From positions 1 to 64,000 of the forward strand of contig NZ_PGVF01000029.1 in assembly GCF_002860285.1 (NCBI RefSeq): a DNA stretch of 64,000 bases, read 5' to 3'. The stretch comes from Bacillus sp. M6-12. GTDB taxonomy: Bacteria > Bacillota > Bacilli > Bacillales > DSM-1321. How positions within the stretch are numbered: the first letter of the stretch is position 1; each line of letters begins with the position of its first letter. The notes under the pieces are model-generated. The model was not told where the DNA came from. It saw only the letters and a program-made list of their open reading frames with translations, and searched no databases. Position numbers and translations under genes: made by a program. Below, one piece after another: positions 36,772 through 45,986 of this stretch.

Positions 36772-37761
36772 ATGGCAAACAACAATGTGAAAGAATTAAA
36801 AGACTTGGGTAAAGTGAAAGTTCAACAATTAGAGCAAGGAGCTAAAGCAGTTCTTGTTGGTGATTTCTCAAAACAAATCAAAGGTTCTTCAAATGGAGAA
36901 TATCCTTTGGTTCGTATCACTGATAACACTGGTACAGCATTTGCTCGTGTTTGGAGTAACCTTCCTGTTGCCCCTGCAGTTGCAGAGTTACAAGATGGTG
37001 ATTATGTCGAAGTGGAAGTGATTTGCACTGGTGCAGGTCAATACACAAACATCGACATTCAAAAAATCACAAAACTTGAAAGACCAATTGTGACAGTGGT
37101 AAACATTGAAGAATTGAAAGCAGAGTTGAGAGAAGTATTTAAGAGTTTTAAAGACGAAAACCTTCGTAATCTTGTCACTGCTGTATTTAGCAGAGAAGAT
37201 GTAAAAGAGTTATTCTTTACTGCTCCTGCTTCACAACAAAGTGGTTATTCTTTTGATGGTGGCTTACTTGCTCACGTTGTTCGTACAATTCGCTTGTGTG
37301 ATGCAGTTGCCGATGTTTTTGATAATTGGAATCACAACACAGATAACTTTGTTAGTAAATTGAATCGTGATTTATTAAAAGCGTCTTCTATGTTGCATGA
37401 CATTGGAAAACCAAAAGCATTTAAAAAGAATGGTCAACGTGTCGAAAAAACAATTGAAGGAGAGTTGTTTGAGGACAGCTATATATCCATGAAAATTGTA
37501 CTGGAAGAATTGGCGAAAGTATCTATCCCAGAAGAGCAACGAGTTGTTCTTGAACACGTTCTTGGTTCTTCTAAAGGAAAGCAAGGATACGGTGCTTTGT
37601 TTATTCCACGTTCAAGAGAGGCAATTGCGTTTCATTTGATTGAGTCATTAGACGTTCAAATGTCAAACTTTGAATTCCTTGACCGAAATGCTGGTGCTGA
37701 ACAATCATTCGTTCAATTGTTCCAAAAGACAATGTTCCTTGGTTCTTATGACGAAGAGTAA
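36772..37761 (+). CDS. yhaM: YhaM-type 3'-5' exoribonuclease (OB + HD)
   Basis: 329 aa, like YhaM/CBF1 (about 315). An OB-fold (about 20-105; KAVLVGDFSKQIKG to YTNIDIQKI) precedes an HD domain with His168 (GGLLAHVVRTIR), His209-Asp210 (MLHDIGKPKAF) and a downstream HVLGSSKGKQGYG. These are the nuclease's metal residues. It would trim RNA or ssDNA 3' ends. It has a consensus promoter and forms a pair of similar-looking units with the next gene (both begin MAN and have AAGGAGAGATTTT leaders). Confidence 0.85.
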   Translation: MANNNVKELKDLGKVKVQQLEQGAKAVLVGDFSKQIKGSSNGEYPLVRITDNTGTAFARVWSNLPVAPAVAELQDGDYVEVEVICTGAGQYTNIDIQKITKLERPIVTVVNIEELKAELREVFKSFKDENLRNLVTAVFSREDVKELFFTAPASQQSGYSFDGGLLAHVVRTIRLCDAVADVFDNWNHNTDNFVSKLNRDLLKASSMLHDIGKPKAFKKNGQRVEKTIEGELFEDSYISMKIVLEELAKVSIPEEQRVVLEHVLGSSKGKQGYGALFIPRSREAIAFHLIESLDVQMSNFEFLDRNAGAEQSFVQLFQKTMFLGSYDEE

Positions 37762-37775
37762 TTATCTTTTAATAG

Positions 37776-37800
37776 GATAGGGGAGAAATTTTTCTTCCCT
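37776..37800 (+). terminator. Stem-loop after yhaM
   Basis: AGGGGAGAAA pairs TTTCTTCCCTT with little T run after it; probably partial termination so the next gene may also be read from the yhaM promoter. Confidence 0.5.
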
Positions 37801-37877
37801 TCCGCTTTACTTTATTTAAACAGGTTGCAAATGAATTTTAAAAATATCATTTTACTTACTCAAAGGAGAGATTTTAT

Positions 37878-39065
37878 ATGGCAAACGTAGTAACTTCATT
37901 CAAAGAGGTAAACAACTTAGGATTTGATGTAGAAAAAACAGAGGAATTGGTAGCTGGTCTGCAAAGAGAAGGTGCTGTAGTAGGAATTGAAGACCTTTCT
38001 TCTTACATTCGTAAGCAAGGGCTAATCGTTTCTGAACACATTGGTCGCAGACGTAACTATGTAAAAGTTTCACCTAAACTTTTTGGTGTTGACTTAACAA
38101 CAAAAGGTACAGAAACAAACGAGTTTTTTAAACAGCATATGAAAATGGGGAAAATTACTTTCCTTCCAGAAGCATATGAGACTGAGCTAATCAATATTGA
38201 ATCAACAGTTCGTGTTCAACGTAAGCGTAATTCTATCGGATATGATAATAAATTCATGACGATTGATTCTTACAACGCCTTTATGGAAATGGTGAACGGA
38301 AAGGTTGAAAAGCAAATTATTGATGGTAAAGAAGTGTTTGTGAAAATCCCTGGTAAAAAAGAAGAATACTTTGCAACAAGAGATAAAATTGTTGCCAATT
38401 GGGATACTATCATTGCACGTTTTAAAGAAATTGTTTGGATTTCACTGGATGAACTAAATGCTCTTGACAAAGATAAAGTGTTTAACACTATCATGTCACG
38501 TATTCCTTCTAAAGAAGAATATGCAAATAGTTTTTATATGACAATTGGTGCAAAAGCATTTCCTGTTACAGAAAACCTTAGTATGTTTGACGAAGACATT
38601 CAAAAGCAAATCAATGAAGGTCTAAATCAAGAAACGGTTCAAACTTTATATGAAATTATCGGAAATACGCTGAATGATGCATTTGAAAATGTTTGTCGAG
38701 TGATTAACACAATCAAGAAAAACGACAAAATTGCTATTCGTACTTTGGGGTCTGTAAAAAATACAGCAAAACGAATTGCACAAAAGAACATTTTCAACAA
38801 TCCTAAAATTGATGCTATTCGTGATTCCATCTTGGAAATGCTGAATCTTTCAGTTAATCCAGAAGCTATGTGTGAAGAAGCGGAAGCTATCGCATCTATG
38901 ATTTATGGATATGCAAAAGAATTGGGTATTGAAGATACTATCAACTTAAAGTCAAGCCCACTTTCTGAAGACGAACTTCTTGAATTGTTTGAAATGATTG
39001 AAGGTAAATCATTCGATGATGAAGATGAAATCGTTGCAGAAGAAATGTATAAAATGAGAGCTTAA
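37878..39065 (+). CDS. Unknown soluble protein following yhaM
   Basis: 395 aa, mixed alpha/beta, no membrane segment or signal. Basic region around residues 45-65 (HIGRRRNYVKVSPKLFG), then a mostly helical acidic C-terminal half. It starts with MANVVTSF behind the same AAGGAGAGATTT leader as yhaM. No family recognised. The gene pairing suggests nucleic-acid metabolism but nothing in the sequence proves it. Confidence 0.65.
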   Translation: MANVVTSFKEVNNLGFDVEKTEELVAGLQREGAVVGIEDLSSYIRKQGLIVSEHIGRRRNYVKVSPKLFGVDLTTKGTETNEFFKQHMKMGKITFLPEAYETELINIESTVRVQRKRNSIGYDNKFMTIDSYNAFMEMVNGKVEKQIIDGKEVFVKIPGKKEEYFATRDKIVANWDTIIARFKEIVWISLDELNALDKDKVFNTIMSRIPSKEEYANSFYMTIGAKAFPVTENLSMFDEDIQKQINEGLNQETVQTLYEIIGNTLNDAFENVCRVINTIKKNDKIAIRTLGSVKNTAKRIAQKNIFNNPKIDAIRDSILEMLNLSVNPEAMCEEAEAIASMIYGYAKELGIEDTINLKSSPLSEDELLELFEMIEGKSFDDEDEIVAEEMYKMRA

Positions 39066-39078
39066 TCTCTATTTGAAA

Positions 39079-39109
39079 GAACTTCGACTATTGTCGGGGT
39101 TCTTTTTTG
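39079..39109 (+). terminator. Terminator
   Basis: GAACTTCGAC pairs GTCGGGGTTC with TATT loop, followed by six T. Confidence 0.92.
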
Positions 39110-39204
39110 TTGCAAGTCAAACGTAATTCACCATTCCTTTTTTCATAAATTTCCCTCCGTTTCTGTAAGATAAAAAATCCAATAAAATTAGGAGGGATTT
39201 ACTT

Positions 39205-39936
39205 ATGAGTTTAACTCGTTATTATGGAACAACAGATAAATTACCAAATCACTTTGTAGAATTGGTAATGAATGAACAAAAGGAGATTGTAACCAAACTC
39301 GTTTATCGTGAGGATTATAGTGTTATTCCTTTTTATAAATTAGAAGAAGAGGTTCGGGTATTATTAGAACCAATGGTGAAAAAAGATTTCACTCTCTTAA
39401 GGGGAGACGATTTCAAGAAATTCTTAAATGAAAGAGAAAGACATAGAAAAATACATTGTCAGGTTTTAAACGAAGAAGAAGCGTTCAAAATAGAAGGTGG
39501 ACAAGTGGTTTATGCTGACGAATTACTCGATGGTCGATTATACGCAACCTACCATTTTCCAAGTGAATATGGATATGCGATTTGTCATTATTCAGAGAAA
39601 AATAAAAATTTCATTGAACAACACTTTTTTACAGAAGAAGAAATGACTTGTCCTTCTATCCTTTACTTCTTGAAAAACAGCATTCCAAAAGATAAAATAA
39701 CCGTTTTTGATACAGCTTTTAAAGGGGTTTTTTATGCCTTATACAAAACAAAAGATTACTTCTATATCGGAGAAGTTGAAGGTGGTATGCTAACTGATAA
39801 TATAAAAATATATGACAATGATTATGTAAAAGTAACAGAAAATACAGAGGTAGATATCATAAAAGAAAAAATCAATCTATATATGTATAAGTTACACATT
39901 ATACAGTTGGCAAAAACCTTTATTCCAACTATGTAA
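39205..39936 (+). CDS. Unknown protein, 243 aa
   Basis: ATG after TTAGGAGGGA. Soluble, rich in Lys, Glu and aromatic residues, no motif recognised. The segment EGGQVVYADELLDGRLYATYHFP and later TVFDTAFKGVFYALY suggest an alpha/beta domain. A single-gene unit with terminators on both sides. Confidence 0.6.
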   Translation: MSLTRYYGTTDKLPNHFVELVMNEQKEIVTKLVYREDYSVIPFYKLEEEVRVLLEPMVKKDFTLLRGDDFKKFLNERERHRKIHCQVLNEEEAFKIEGGQVVYADELLDGRLYATYHFPSEYGYAICHYSEKNKNFIEQHFFTEEEMTCPSILYFLKNSIPKDKITVFDTAFKGVFYALYKTKDYFYIGEVEGGMLTDNIKIYDNDYVKVTENTEVDIIKEKINLYMYKLHIIQLAKTFIPTM

Positions 39937-39949
39937 TACCAGAAAAAAC

Positions 39950-39980
39950 AGAGACCTTAATCAAGGTTTCTGTTTTTGTT
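39950..39980 (+). terminator. Terminator
   Basis: CAGAGACCTT pairs AAGGTTTCTG with AATC loop, followed by T run. Confidence 0.9.
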
Positions 39981-40073
39981 TTTTAAAGGAAATACTTCTC
40001 CCTTATCCCTCATTTATAGTGAATTTTTATTAAATGAAACTACTATAATGATAAAAAAATAGGAGGGGATAGT

Positions 40074-40850
40074 ATGCAAATGAATAGAGATATTTCAAAA
40101 ATAAGAAAAGAATTTTTAGAATTAAATACATTTCTTTTAAAACATTATGTTATGAAAGAAGATATTATCTCAATGGGGAATTTAGCCCTATTTGTAGATA
40201 GTTCTTATAATCGTCAAAAATGGTTAGAGAAGAAAAAAAACATAAAAGAATGGGTGTTGCAAAAAAATGCGAATGAATTGAATATGTTTATGGCAAATGA
40301 GTTATATGAAATAGCGTTAAGATTGGGTATTAGTGATAATCTAAAATTCAAACTTCATAAAATGACAAGTGCGTATAAAGATAGTTCACTTCGATATTTC
40401 GATATTGTTTTAGACCCATATGAGTTCCCTGTTTGGTTTAAAAGAATGATGGAATACTTTCCTGTATCAAATAAAAAGGGGCTTTATTTGAGGATTTTAA
40501 AGCGTTTAGAGAATTATCCTATTTTCCAAAAAAGAGAAGAGCAATTAGCAGTTTCCTACTTTGCTAAAAAAGTCTTTCATGATGAAAAACTTTGGGACAT
40601 TCTTGATGAATTAGAATCTTTGATAGAAAATAAAACAGAAAATGATATTGCCTGGTTCATGGCTGTTCAATTGTTTCGTTATTCTTACCCTGAAATGGAG
40701 AAAAACAATAGAAAAGAAGAACAACTATATACGCTTCTCAAACTAAAAGAGTATAAAGCTCTTTATGAGAAAAAGGAGTTACAGACTTGCGATATTTTTT
40801 CAGATACAATGAAAAAGGAAATTTCCAATGGTTTATTTAGAAGCATCTAA
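40074..40850 (+). CDS. Unknown helical protein, 258 aa
   Basis: ATG at 40074 is 7 nt after AGGAGGGG; the in-frame ATG two codons later is too far. Mainly helical, basic N-terminus, no membrane span, no recognised domain. Ends within a terminator stem. Confidence 0.6.
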   Translation: MQMNRDISKIRKEFLELNTFLLKHYVMKEDIISMGNLALFVDSSYNRQKWLEKKKNIKEWVLQKNANELNMFMANELYEIALRLGISDNLKFKLHKMTSAYKDSSLRYFDIVLDPYEFPVWFKRMMEYFPVSNKKGLYLRILKRLENYPIFQKREEQLAVSYFAKKVFHDEKLWDILDELESLIENKTENDIAWFMAVQLFRYSYPEMEKNNRKEEQLYTLLKLKEYKALYEKKELQTCDIFSDTMKKEISNGLFRSI

Positions 40851-40866
40851 ATGGTGCTTCTTTTTG
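40840..40866 (+). terminator. Terminator overlapping the stop codon region
   Basis: GAAGCA pairs TGCTTC around the stop codon, followed by five T. Confidence 0.75.
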
Positions 40867-40935
40867 TTTGTAAAATAAAATTTACAAAAATGATGAAACA
40901 TGATAGAATAAGAAACAAGAAAAGGAGTGTATATA

Positions 40936-42309
40936 ATGTCTAAAACATTTCGTGAAGTAAAGCTACCTTTAAAAAGAAAAGATTTAATGCCCGTTAAAGA
41001 AGATAATTTGGATGATGTGAAGAAAATTCACCCTAATCCATATACATATCAGGAGTTGAAACAAGTATTTGAAGAAAATGGTCTTTCCATCAATCATTTA
41101 TACATGGCAAAAGAAGGTCTTTATCCTTTTTGGTATATAGATGGGTTTGTATTTGCACCTGTTACATCTCTGAATCCTTCTGTATTTCAACTTCATTTAA
41201 ACGGTGATAACGTAGAAGCTCAAAAGAAAAGACTTCAACGATATTGGGAAAAAGGGAATTATTCTGCTCTTTTTTCAGAAGTTGATTCTCAGTTTGGATT
41301 TGACACCTTCTTTGAACACATAGAAGAAATTCCAGAAGAAAAACAATATGAAATATTCCGTAAGCTCTATACACGTAATGAATACGGATTTCAGGATATT
41401 GACCAAACACTTATTAGAAAGTTGTTTTCTTTGAATCCTGATAAAAGTTTTCTGAAACATATCCCTGTTGAACCTGATGGATATGTAACTATTTATCGTG
41501 GGATGCAAGACCATTCAGCTTCACCAGAAGAAGCCTATTCATGGACATTGGACTTTGAAGTAGCTCAACGATTTGCTCTTCGTTTTAATTCCACAGAGAG
41601 TAGCATTTATCAAGCAAGAGTGCTTGTAGAGGATATTGTGGATTATGTAGGAGATGGAAACATCGGAGATAGAGGAGAAGAAGAAATTCTGGTGATTCCT
41701 GAAACTTTGAGAGATGTGAAAAATATGGGTTTTTATAATTTAAGTGATTCTCTCTTTGAAGAATTAAATCGGGCAGGAATTGTAGAAATGTATCAAGAAT
41801 ATGCTCACCAAAGGTTAAAAGGGTCTTGGTTTCACAAACCAGATGGCATACATGGAAAACGTCATATCAAACGTGTTTTGTTCCTATCTCTAATTATGTC
41901 TTATTTAGACGACTTATCTGAAGAAGACCGCCAAATTCTTATTTACGCTTCTCTTTATCATGATATTGGAAGAGAGCATGATTGGGAAGATGAAGAACAT
42001 GGTTTACAAAGTGTCTATAAAATGGAAGAGCTTAAATTAACAACAAGAGGGTTAAATAATGAAGAAGTCCGTATTTTAAAGTTCATTATGAAGTACCATT
42101 GTATTCGTGATGAAGTAGGCTTACGAAAAATCAAAACACAAAAAGGAATTCAGGATAAAGAACGTGCCATTGATTTATTCAAACGCTTTAAGGATTGTGA
42201 CAATTTAGACAGGGTTCGTTTAGGAGATTTAGACCTGAATTATATTCGGACTGAAACAGGAAAGAAAATGATGATGATTGCGTATCAACTTCTTAGAAAC
42301 ATTGAATAA
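40936..42309 (+). CDS. ADP-ribosyltransferase-like domain fused to HD phosphohydrolase
   Basis: 457 aa, ATG after AAAAGGAG. Residues about 180-255 carry the R-S-E pattern of arginine-type ADP-ribosyltransferases: IYRGM (Arg188), SWTLDFEVAQRFALRF (Ser202-Trp-Thr) and a RGEEEILVIP strand (Glu248 and Glu250 as the E-x-E pair). Residues about 300-440 are an HD domain: HGKRHIKRV (His310), SLYHDIGREHDWEDEEHG (His342-Asp343), then KFIMKYHCI and CDNLDRVRL. The first 175 residues are unassigned. The ART could modify a host or phage protein or nucleic acid, while HD hydrolyses a nucleotide. Fusion is seen directly; activities are inferred. Confidence 0.72.
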   Translation: MSKTFREVKLPLKRKDLMPVKEDNLDDVKKIHPNPYTYQELKQVFEENGLSINHLYMAKEGLYPFWYIDGFVFAPVTSLNPSVFQLHLNGDNVEAQKKRLQRYWEKGNYSALFSEVDSQFGFDTFFEHIEEIPEEKQYEIFRKLYTRNEYGFQDIDQTLIRKLFSLNPDKSFLKHIPVEPDGYVTIYRGMQDHSASPEEAYSWTLDFEVAQRFALRFNSTESSIYQARVLVEDIVDYVGDGNIGDRGEEEILVIPETLRDVKNMGFYNLSDSLFEELNRAGIVEMYQEYAHQRLKGSWFHKPDGIHGKRHIKRVLFLSLIMSYLDDLSEEDRQILIYASLYHDIGREHDWEDEEHGLQSVYKMEELKLTTRGLNNEEVRILKFIMKYHCIRDEVGLRKIKTQKGIQDKERAIDLFKRFKDCDNLDRVRLGDLDLNYIRTETGKKMMMIAYQLLRNIE

Positions 42310-42323
42310 GTTTATTCCGAACA

Positions 42324-42353
42324 AGAGCACATCCATAAGGGTGTGTTCTTTTT
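42324..42353 (+). terminator. Terminator after ART-HD gene
   Basis: GAGCACA pairs GTGTGTTC across a 9-nt loop, followed by five T. Confidence 0.85.
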
Positions 42354-42371
42354 GTGTACTCACTTACTTCA

Positions 42372-42400
42372 TTGTTTTTAGTCAATGATTATGATAAAAT
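42372..42400 (+). promoter_or_regulatory. Promoter with TTAGTCAAT box
   Basis: TTGTTT, 17-bp spacer beginning TTAGTCAAT, then TAAAAT, 65 bp before the small membrane protein gene. Confidence 0.55.
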
Positions 42401-42464
42401 TGATTATAAAATAAACTATTTAAAAGAAAGTTGATTCTTTTATAAAAAAGAAGGAGGAGATAGG

Positions 42465-42623
42465 TTGGGAACAGCTCAAATTCTAATGCTTATGGGGGCG
42501 ACTATTGCTGGTACATTCTTTGCAGTTGCCTTGACGCAACAAAATCCTTTCCACCGTAATTTGTATAACGCTTTTGGTGTTGTAGGAACAGGTTTAATTA
42601 TTGTTGGTTATTTATCTGTTTAA
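42465..42623 (+). CDS. Small two-helix membrane protein (52 aa)
   Basis: TTG start 6-8 nt after AAGGAGGAGA. Residues 4-24 (AQILMLMGATIAGTFFAVALT) and 35-51 (AFGVVGTGLIIVGYLSV) are hydrophobic helices joined by a short polar turn. The strong ribosome site, promoter at 42372 and close spacing to the next gene make it real despite its size. No family recognised; holin-like or pilus-accessory roles are possible. Confidence 0.7.
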   Translation: MGTAQILMLMGATIAGTFFAVALTQQNPFHRNLYNAFGVVGTGLIIVGYLSV

Positions 42624-42646
42624 TTTAGAAAAAAGGAGGGAAGAAG

Positions 42647-43516
42647 ATGCTGTCTAAAAGGAAAAAGAATATTCTTGGAACATTTCAAGATGAAAAAGGG
42701 GTCAACTATCAACTGGTAAAAGAACAACGAAAAAGATGGTTGGATAAAAAGAATGAAGGCATAGAAGAAATTACTTTTTATCGTGGAACAGAAATTATCC
42801 CAGCTTGGGATGTACCTAAACTGAAATTAAATCTACGTGAATCCAAGGCAGAAGAAGTTACGTGCTTTGTGAATGAGTATTTAAAGAGTTCATCTGTTAT
42901 CAAAGATTCTTTACAGCAAATGAACTTTCCATTGGGAACGCTTATTGATATTTGGAATGGCATATATAAAGACCATGCCTTTATTAAAGAAAGCATTTTA
43001 GCGTATCAAGATATTTTGGATTCTAATGAATTTATTCAAACCCTTTCTCAACCTGAACAATGGGTTTTGTTTACACAAAACAAATATCGAAACCCTGAAA
43101 ACATGAGAAAGTATAAAGAAATGTTTCAAGGTGTCATTGTGTTTTTCTTACAAAAGTATCTATCTGAATCGTATATTCAAAAATACGAAAGAGTATATGG
43201 AGAATGGCAAACCTTAATTTCTAATACATTTTCGGCATACTACACTGAAAATGATAAGTTGGAAAGTATCGAAAAAGCTATTGAACAAACAAAAGAGGAA
43301 TTAAAAACAAAAGAGTTTGAATTGGGAGAAATCCGCAAAGAGATAACTCAATTAGATAATGAATATGAACACGCCCTTATTTCTCAAAAATTCAAAATAG
43401 AGGAAAACGTAAAGGCAGTATTAGAAAAAGAACAAGAGAAAAACAAAGAAGTCGAAGATGCAAGAGAGAAAATTAATCGTATTACGTCTTTCTTTCAAAA
43501 TGAGCCTATCCAGTAA
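42647..43516 (+). CDS. Unknown protein with C-terminal coiled coil
   Basis: 289 aa, ATG after AAAGGAGGG, 23 nt after the small membrane gene. Residues 1-200 are alpha/beta with no motif; residues about 205-285 form a long heptad-rich coiled coil (Glu/Lys/Leu/Ile). Probably forms an oligomer or contacts the membrane protein encoded upstream. No family recognised. Confidence 0.62.
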   Translation: MLSKRKKNILGTFQDEKGVNYQLVKEQRKRWLDKKNEGIEEITFYRGTEIIPAWDVPKLKLNLRESKAEEVTCFVNEYLKSSSVIKDSLQQMNFPLGTLIDIWNGIYKDHAFIKESILAYQDILDSNEFIQTLSQPEQWVLFTQNKYRNPENMRKYKEMFQGVIVFFLQKYLSESYIQKYERVYGEWQTLISNTFSAYYTENDKLESIEKAIEQTKEELKTKEFELGEIRKEITQLDNEYEHALISQKFKIEENVKAVLEKEQEKNKEVEDAREKINRITSFFQNEPIQ

Positions 43517-43623
43517 AACGGAAAGGTTCATTTCGTCTGTTATGAGAACAAAAAGGAACACCTAAAATATAAAGTATTTTAAAAAAAAGGAAATGCTATA
43601 CGCATGATAAGGGAGAGTAAAAA

Positions 43624-43965
43624 ATGGAACAAGTATTGCAGGAAATGGTTAATGTATTTCATTTGGAAGTAGAGGATGAAGAAATCGAGAAAGTGTTAGA
43701 CTGGTGGAATCCACAAGTAAACGATAATCTATTATTTGTTAGAGGGAATCCTGTAGCAATCATTGAATCTATTAATGAAACAGGAGAATCCGTAACGATT
43801 CGTACAAACGAAGGGGAGCTATTTACGCTAAGTGTAGAGGATGTCAAAGATTCTTATGTACCTCTTTTAACCTCTCTACAAGCGGAGGAGCTAATTGAAG
43901 TATTGCCACCTGAATATGAAGGATTGAGAGAGAAATTAACAAACGCTCTTTCTGAACAAGAGTAA
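43624..43965 (+). CDS. Small acidic protein, unknown
   Basis: 113 aa, ATG after AAGGGAGAG. Strongly acidic; a strand-rich centre (LLFVRGNPVAIIESINETGESVTIRT) suggests a small beta barrel. No family recognised. Confidence 0.6.
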   Translation: MEQVLQEMVNVFHLEVEDEEIEKVLDWWNPQVNDNLLFVRGNPVAIIESINETGESVTIRTNEGELFTLSVEDVKDSYVPLLTSLQAEELIEVLPPEYEGLREKLTNALSEQE

Positions 43966-43975
43966 ATACCTAAAT

Positions 43976-44006
43976 AATAGAGGCGTTTATTTACGCCTCT
44001 ATTTTT
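43976..44006 (+). terminator. Bidirectional terminator
   Basis: Perfect stem (ATAGAGGCGT with ACGCCTCTAT) with A and T flanks, between convergent genes. Confidence 0.9.
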
Positions 44007-44311
44007 CATGAATAAGGATTTAAGCTACAATCAACAGTTGTCTCTTCCATTACTTCTTCTAAATAACCAATCATGCCTCTTACGACTTCTATTGTCTGTG
44101 ATGAAACAGACAGTTGATAGATAGTAGGTGTTTTTTCTTCTAATGAAAGAATGGTATCTTCATCACCAGAGAAAACGATTTCATTTTTAGATGGAAACTC
44201 ATGATAATTGCTTGAAAAGTAAGAACCTAATGCATCTTTTATAACAGAGTAAATATCATGAATAGTGACTGGACTGGAAGATATAATGGTAACGGTTTTA
44301 ACAGGATTCAC
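44006..44311 (-). CDS. Small protein, unknown
   Basis: 101 aa, GTG start 8 nt after AAAGGAGAG. Alternating strands and helices (VKTVTIISSSPVTIHDIYSVI, EIVFSGDEDTILSLEE) suggest a compact alpha/beta fold. No family recognised. Diverges from the membrane metalloprotease gene. Confidence 0.58.
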   Translation of the reverse strand: MNPVKTVTIISSSPVTIHDIYSVIKDALGSYFSSNYHEFPSKNEIVFSGDEDTILSLEEKTPTIYQLSVSSQTIEVVRGMIGYLEEVMEETTVDCSLNPYS

Positions 44312-44465
44312 TCTTATCTCTCCTTTGCAAATGGCTTTTTTATATTCTATTCACTGACCATGAAATGATTATATAAAACCATTCGTAGCCTTTTATATGG
44401 AGATAAAGATATAGGGATAGAATATGATAAAGAGATACTTTGATTTTAATAGAAGGGAGCTATTT

Positions 44466-45287
44466 ATGGAACAATCATTTTTATATGTCTTATTAATTAG
44501 TGGTATCCAACTTTTTTATCTATTGGGTGTTTTTATTGCTGTTGGATTCCTTTTAGGGTACTTAGAGAAGCGTTCTAACCGCTATATAACACGAGTATTT
44601 GGCAGGAAGGGAATCTTGCTAACCGCTTGGATTGGAACGCCTATACACGAAGCTGGACACGCCCTTATGTGCTTGTTATTCCGTCACAAGATAACCAAGG
44701 TGAAATTTCTGCAGTTAAATGACCCTAATGGTGTGTTAGGATATGTGGAACATGCCTATAATCCAAGAAGTATTTATCAACGAATTGGTCTTTTCTTTAT
44801 TGGATTAGCACCTGTATTTAGCGGAATTTTGGCTTTAATCATGTGTATGTATTTCTTTGTTCCAAATTCTTATCAAGTTTTCCAAGAATACCTAAACACA
44901 AAGGTTCAGGCAGGACAGATTAATATAGATATGATTCAAACTATGTTTGTTTCTACATTTACGTTATTCAAGAGCTTATTTTCTCTGTCTAACGTAATGA
45001 ATCCGTATTTTTGGTTATTTATTATTCTGTCTATCAGTATTTCTTCTCATATTGCATTAAGCTCTGCAGATATTAAAGAATCTTCTCATGGTTTGGTCAT
45101 GGTATTTGCCTTGTTAGTAATCTTTAATACCGTTTCAAGCTATCTTGGAGTGGATGGTCAACAAGTAATTGTGGCTATCAGCAAGTATAATGCTTATGTT
45201 TTAGCCTTTTCCAGTATAGCGATAGTCTTTTCGTCTTTGACGCTCGGAATCAGTTTTCTACTTTACCGATTAAAAATGGTGAGATAG
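44466..45287 (+). CDS. Membrane metalloprotease-like protein (HEAGH)
   Basis: 273 aa, about six membrane helices. HEAGH at residues 61-65 (TPIHEAGHALMCLLF) lies at the start of a membrane helix, and GYVEHAYNPRS with FIGLAPVFSG follows, as in M50-like intramembrane peptidases; the canonical NPDG motif is not seen. The start at 44466 has GAAGGGAG 7 nt before; an ATG at 44424 with weaker AGGGAT is possible. It may cut a membrane-bound regulator. Partner unknown. Confidence 0.7.
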   Translation: MEQSFLYVLLISGIQLFYLLGVFIAVGFLLGYLEKRSNRYITRVFGRKGILLTAWIGTPIHEAGHALMCLLFRHKITKVKFLQLNDPNGVLGYVEHAYNPRSIYQRIGLFFIGLAPVFSGILALIMCMYFFVPNSYQVFQEYLNTKVQAGQINIDMIQTMFVSTFTLFKSLFSLSNVMNPYFWLFIILSISISSHIALSSADIKESSHGLVMVFALLVIFNTVSSYLGVDGQQVIVAISKYNAYVLAFSSIAIVFSSLTLGISFLLYRLKMVR

Positions 45288-45298
45288 AAAAATAAAAA

Positions 45299-45330
45299 AC
45301 GCATGGATAATTCCAATGCGTCTTTTTTAT
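45299..45330 (+). terminator. Bidirectional terminator
   Basis: AACGCATGG pairs TCCAATGCGT, followed by CTTTTTT; located between convergent genes. Confidence 0.88.
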
Positions 45331-45334
45331 GTGC

Positions 45335-45874
45335 TTATTCCTTTTCTTCTGTAAAATTAGCATCAAATTCTGATTGTTTATCAGAAGCTACATGCACTTT
45401 ATTGTCAAAATCGACATCAATATCAGGCATGGAAATTCTTTCTGGATTCAGAAATCGTTCCATAGGTGTTTTCCATAGCTCTACATCTGTTTTGTGTACC
45501 GTAAGTTTATGGTAATGTTTTTCAACCAATACTTCGTCTGTTATTTCATCCGAAATAGGGCTTAATCCATATTTCCCATCTACTTCACACGTTACCAAGT
45601 AAGGAAAACCAGGAACAATAACTTCTCCCCATGTATCATTTCCCACATTTACTTTTACTCTTTTTCCGATTAAATGGTCATTACTTACTTTTTTCTCTTC
45701 TTCGTACTCTTTTCTAACTTTTTGAGATTTGTGTTCTACATCTGCAATTTCTGCAGATAAAGAAGAAAGCAACGAAATGACTTGCAACGCATCTAATTGG
45801 TGTTTTTTCCAAGATTGTTGAATTGCTGATAAAACTTCTTCTTTTGCCTCAAAATAGTGTAGTTGATTTGTCAT
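45335..45874 (-). CDS. Unknown acidic protein, 179 aa
   Basis: The ATG at 45874 follows AAAGGGAGAG; an upstream extension to 45919 has no site. Helical N-terminal half (coiled coil about 45-75) and a strand-rich segment (GKRVKVNVGNDTWGEVIVPGFPYLVTCEVDGKYG in two parts) like a small SH3-type barrel. No family recognised. Confidence 0.62.
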   Translation of the reverse strand: MTNQLHYFEAKEEVLSAIQQSWKKHQLDALQVISLLSSLSAEIADVEHKSQKVRKEYEEEKKVSNDHLIGKRVKVNVGNDTWGEVIVPGFPYLVTCEVDGKYGLSPISDEITDEVLVEKHYHKLTVHKTDVELWKTPMERFLNPERISMPDIDVDFDNKVHVASDKQSEFDANFTEEKE

Positions 45875-45986
45875 AAGTAAAATCTCTCCCTTTGTCATGT
45901 TGATTGAAAGTACAATCACCTAATTTGTGTATCTATACCAACATTATAGTTTATTTACTAACCTTTCATGAAAGGGAGAAGGGCTT

